From contig NZ_JAGYXY010000003.1 of the NCBI RefSeq assembly GCF_018362775.1, forward strand, positions 468,846-532,845: a DNA stretch of 64,000 bases, read 5' to 3'. Positions 61,401-64,000 of the stretch are shown piece by piece. Position 1 is the first letter of the stretch; each line of letters opens with the position of its first letter. The position numbers were made by a program, and so were the translations under genes. Source of the stretch: Alistipes montrealensis (GTDB lineage Bacteria > Bacteroidota > Bacteroidia > Bacteroidales > Rikenellaceae). A model generated the notes under the pieces. The model ran no database searches. It had not been told where the DNA came from and worked only from the letters and a program-made list of their open reading frames with translations.

Positions 61401-63062
61401 ATGAGAAACCTTCTGTTTACCGTACTGCTGCTCGCCGCAACGCTGCCTGCCACAGCCCAGGACGACCTGAAAAGCGTGCTCTCGCAACTCGACGCCACCC
61501 TCTCGCACCGCGACTCCTACATCGCCAGCCGCGAACAACGGATCGAATCGCTGAAAACCATCCTCAAAAAATCCGATTTCTCGGACGCCCAGCGTTACAT
61601 GCTCAACCAACAACTGATCGACGAATACACCCCCTACCAGGCCGATTCGACGATCGACTACCTCTACCGCAACATCGAACTGGCAAAGCGCATGCATGAC
61701 ACGGGACACCTCAACGAGAGCCGCATCCAACTCGCCTACCTGTACAGTTCGGCGGGCATCTACCTCGAAGCGGCGAACATGCTGCAACAGATCGACACCA
61801 CGACGCTCGACCGCAAACAACTGGTCGATTACTACGTAGCCCGGCACAAACTCAACGACGAACTACAACTCTACTCCCACGATTCGATGCAGGGACACGA
61901 GTCGTGGCGGCTCACGGTGGCCTACGCGCAGTTGATCGTGGACAACACCGATCCCACGTCGGTCACACACCTCAATTTCCGGCTCCGGCAGGCGATCAGC
62001 GATCGCAACTATCCGCAGGCCGTCGAGATTTCCGAGCAGTTGTGCAACACCATCCAGCCCCTTACGCGCGACTACGCCGAAGCATCGTACATGCGGGCCC
62101 TCGTCGCCGACCTGATGGGAGACACACCCACGGCACAGGTGTGGTTCGCCCGTTCGGCGATGACCGACATTCAACTGGCGATACGCGACAACGCCGCGCT
62201 AAAAAGCCTTGCCAACACGCTTCTCGACGACGACAACATCCAGCGCGCCATGCGTTATATGCGCATCGTGATGGACGACGCGCGGTTCTTCAACTCACGC
62301 CTGCGCCCTTGGCAGGATGCGCTGGCGCTCCACGTCATCGAAGAGGCCTACCGGGTCCGGCGGCAGCGGATGGATACCATGTACAACATTTTCGTCGTGT
62401 CGATCGCCTGTTTCATGCTGCTGGCCCTGGGCGGCGTGATTTTCGTCCTGCGCCAGAACCGCAAACTCAGCCTCGCCCGGCTCGAATTGCAGCAGGCCAA
62501 CAACCGTCTCAACATCTCGAACAACGACCTCAAACACATCAACACCCGGCTCGCCGGGCTCAACAACCAAATTTCCGAAGCCAACGAAGTGAAGGAGGAA
62601 TACATCGGCATTTTCCTGACGATGTGTTCGGAATACATAGACAAGATCATCGACTCGCGGCGGCACGTACGCCGCCTGCTGCGCGACGGACGCATCGACG
62701 AACTGCGGAAAGAGTACTCCCCGACCGACGGCGACAGCCGTGAACTGGAGGAATTTTACCGCAACTTCGACACCACGTTCCTACAGCTCTACCCCACCTT
62801 TATCGAGGATTTCAACTCCCTGCTGGACAAAGAAGCGCGCATCGAGCCGAAAAAGGGCGAACTGCTGACAACCGAACTGCGCATCTTCGCGCTGATCCGG
62901 CTGGGTATCAACGATTCGTCGAAGATCGCCGCCCTGCTGCGTTACTCCGTGAGCACGATTTACAACTACCGATCGAAGATCAAGGGACACACGCTCGTCT
63001 CGCGCGACGATTTCGAGGAACGCATCAAAACCATCGGGGCATTCAGTCCCCAGCACCTTTGA
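61401..63062 (+). CDS. SusR-like membrane-bound transcriptional regulator (DUF6377)
   Basis: This 553-residue protein has a signal peptide (ending PATAQ), a periplasmic helical TPR-like sensor region of about 300 residues, a membrane segment (about residues 330-350, IFVVSIACFMLLALGGVIF), a coiled coil with RLNISNNDLKHINTRLAGLN, and a C-terminal helix-turn-helix (TTELRIFALIRLGINDSSKI ... YSVSTIYNYRSKI). This layout equals the SusR family, which senses oligosaccharides in the periplasm and activates the adjacent PUL. The divergent position next to susC fits control of the glucan operon. Confidence 0.88.
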   Translation: MRNLLFTVLLLAATLPATAQDDLKSVLSQLDATLSHRDSYIASREQRIESLKTILKKSDFSDAQRYMLNQQLIDEYTPYQADSTIDYLYRNIELAKRMHDTGHLNESRIQLAYLYSSAGIYLEAANMLQQIDTTTLDRKQLVDYYVARHKLNDELQLYSHDSMQGHESWRLTVAYAQLIVDNTDPTSVTHLNFRLRQAISDRNYPQAVEISEQLCNTIQPLTRDYAEASYMRALVADLMGDTPTAQVWFARSAMTDIQLAIRDNAALKSLANTLLDDDNIQRAMRYMRIVMDDARFFNSRLRPWQDALALHVIEEAYRVRRQRMDTMYNIFVVSIACFMLLALGGVIFVLRQNRKLSLARLELQQANNRLNISNNDLKHINTRLAGLNNQISEANEVKEEYIGIFLTMCSEYIDKIIDSRRHVRRLLRDGRIDELRKEYSPTDGDSRELEEFYRNFDTTFLQLYPTFIEDFNSLLDKEARIEPKKGELLTTELRIFALIRLGINDSSKIAALLRYSVSTIYNYRSKIKGHTLVSRDDFEERIKTIGAFSPQHL

Positions 63063-63080
63063 TCACTCACCGGAAACATA

Positions 63081-63112
63081 AAAAGCCATGGATTTTCCAT
63101 CCATGGCTTTTT
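63081..63112 (+). terminator. Terminator of the SusR-like gene
   Basis: A 13-bp perfect stem (AAAAGCCATGGAT with ATCCATGGCTTTT) around five bases, ending in T, 18 bp after the stop. Confidence 0.92.
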
Positions 63113-63226
63113 ATTTAAAGGTCGCTCCGTTGCGAAAATCGGTCCGGCAGAAAAACCGCCCCGGATGAAAGTCTCGACAGCTCCGTAGCGGGAAGCTCCT
63201 TCGGTCCCGAAGCATTCTGTCCGGCA

Positions 63227-63257
63227 GAAAAAAAAGACCGCGGAAAAACCGCGGTCT
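63227..63257 (-). terminator. Terminator of secG
   Basis: AGACCGCGG and CCGCGGTCT form a perfect 9-bp stem around AAAAA. On the reverse strand it is followed by eight T, about 35 bp after the secG stop. Confidence 0.92.
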
Positions 63258-63291
63258 TCTATGATGGGGTCTGCTTTGCCGCCCCGGGGAA

Positions 63292-63660
63292 CTACTGGGC
63301 CTGCTCCTGCTGCTCGGTCTGTCCGGCAGCGGGGATCTCAGCCTGCGGCATCGTAGCGGGAACCTCGCTCTCGAGCACACGCTCCTGAAGCGCCTTGGCA
63401 TCCTTCGAAATCTCCGAATTGCTCTCGGCAACCAGGCCGCGGTCCATAGCCAGCGTAGCAGCGAGGCTCAGCACCACGATGGCGATAGCCATCGCCCAGG
63501 TGAATTTCTCCAGGAAGTTCGTAGTTTCGCGCACACCCATTACCTGGTTCGACGCGCCGAAATTGGCGGCCATGCCGCTCTTGGGGTTCTGCACCAATAC
63601 CGCCAGGATCACCAGTACGCTCGCAACGAGTATCAGGGCAATGCAAATCGTGTATAACAT
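63292..63660 (-). CDS. secG: Preprotein translocase subunit SecG
   Basis: This 122-residue protein has two membrane segments (about residues 4-24 and 53-72) and, in the loop between them, the SecG signature VLVQNPKSGMAANFG with NFLEKFTW. The C-terminal tail of about 40 residues is Glu/Gln/Ala/Pro-rich and probably disordered. It assists SecYEG in export. It follows the TPR-like gene by 5 bp, an order usual in Bacteroidetes. Confidence 0.95.
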   Translation of the reverse strand: MLYTICIALILVASVLVILAVLVQNPKSGMAANFGASNQVMGVRETTNFLEKFTWAMAIAIVVLSLAATLAMDRGLVAESNSEISKDAKALQERVLESEVPATMPQAEIPAAGQTEQQEQAQ

Positions 63661-63665
63661 ATTAC

Positions 63666-64000
63666 TTAAATTTTAATATTGTTTTCTATTTTGCCAATAA
63701 GTTCGGCAAAGTAAACACTTTTTTCGGGATTTCGCAAACTTAATTTGCGATAAATCGCTACGGACTTGTCACGAAGGCCCTGAGCGAGATAGATTTCGGC
63801 AAGTTCCTCGGTAACAACCTCGTCGTCGTCATCCAGTTGGGACTGCATCACGATCTCCTCCTCGGGTTCGCCGTCACCGGCGACGATGCGCAGATCCTCT
63901 TCCTGCAGGAAGCGGTCGATGATCTCGTCCGAGGTCGGCCGTCTGAGCACCGAGACATCGACGGCAGGCCTGCGCAGCGAACTTTCGGCACGCCACGGAG
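63666..64000 (-). CDS. C-terminal part of a TPR-like protein
   Basis: The frame is open to the window edge, so the start is outside; the GTG at 63950 is internal. The visible 111 residues hold an acidic linker (LDDDDEVVTEE) and a single tetratricopeptide-like repeat (LAEIYLAQGLRDKSVAIYRK, then LSLRNPEKSVYFAELIGKIE). In Bacteroidetes a TPR protein often lies directly upstream of secG, next to an LptE-like gene, but the rest cannot be seen here. Confidence 0.8.
   Translation of the reverse strand, partial: PWRAESSLRRPAVDVSVLRRPTSDEIIDRFLQEEDLRIVAGDGEPEEEIVMQSQLDDDDEVVTEELAEIYLAQGLRDKSVAIYRKLSLRNPEKSVYFAELIGKIENNIKI

Overview
The window reads as a chromosomal segment of a high-GC member of the Bacteroidales, most likely an Alistipes-like gut bacterium. 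This is inferred from four things: SusC/SusD pairs, many signal-peptidase-II lipoproteins, a fused SecDF, and repeated promoters of the Bacteroidetes type (TTTG, 19-21 bp, TAnnTTTG). Codon bias is strong, so nearly every real gene carries long spurious open frames on the other strand. I saw no rRNA or tRNA gene, insertion sequence, phage gene or CRISPR array.

Layout. 1-1472: end of a capsule/exopolysaccharide tyrosine kinase and a small HAD hydrolase. 1570-6148: a nucleotidyltransferase, then a forward operon of a degenerate LytM protein, dxr, rseP and a 57-residue basic protein. 6342-25903: an 11-gene operon with an ECF sigma factor, a FecR-type anti-sigma, two consecutive SusC/SusD pairs, a DUF4843 lipoprotein, a PKD-like lipoprotein, a YiiX-like cysteine hydrolase and two tandem metzincin-like proteins. 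The second metzincin has lost the zinc site. This looks like a regulated uptake system, probably for peptide or glycoprotein. 26051-30120: LUD protein, lipoprotein, radA, a UDP-glucuronate-decarboxylase-like protein and a thioredoxin. 30117-37498: reverse-strand genes, including a tightly packed run of eight from a YbbR/CdaR-like protein through coaE, folP, a membrane protein, lolD, a subtilase and a TIGR02757 protein to a tRNA methyltransferase. 37640-50444: secDF, two drug/metabolite transporters, dnaK with a small HTH protein, two FKBP-like lipoproteins, a 49-residue membrane protein, ruvA, an OmpH-like lipoprotein, cdaA and an acetyltransferase.

50496-63062 is a polysaccharide utilisation locus: SusC, SusD, GH30, a surface glycan-binding lipoprotein and GH3 on the reverse strand, with a divergent SusR-like regulator. 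Gene order matches the known Bacteroides thetaiotaomicron locus for fungal beta-1,6-glucan. The window ends in secG and the C-terminus of a TPR-like protein.

The most unusual observations are these. Nine-base in-frame G tracts occur in both the ECF sigma gene and the PUL susC gene, as candidate phase-variation sites. An FKBP-like lipoprotein has about 84 extra residues, Gly/Tyr/Ser/Thr-rich, in its active-site loop. A zinc protease and a zinc-less paralogue sit in tandem. A tRNA methyltransferase gene has its conserved N-terminus encoded but no normal start codon, next to an AT-rich repeat. Palindromes sit at the dnaK promoter and upstream of the small HTH gene.
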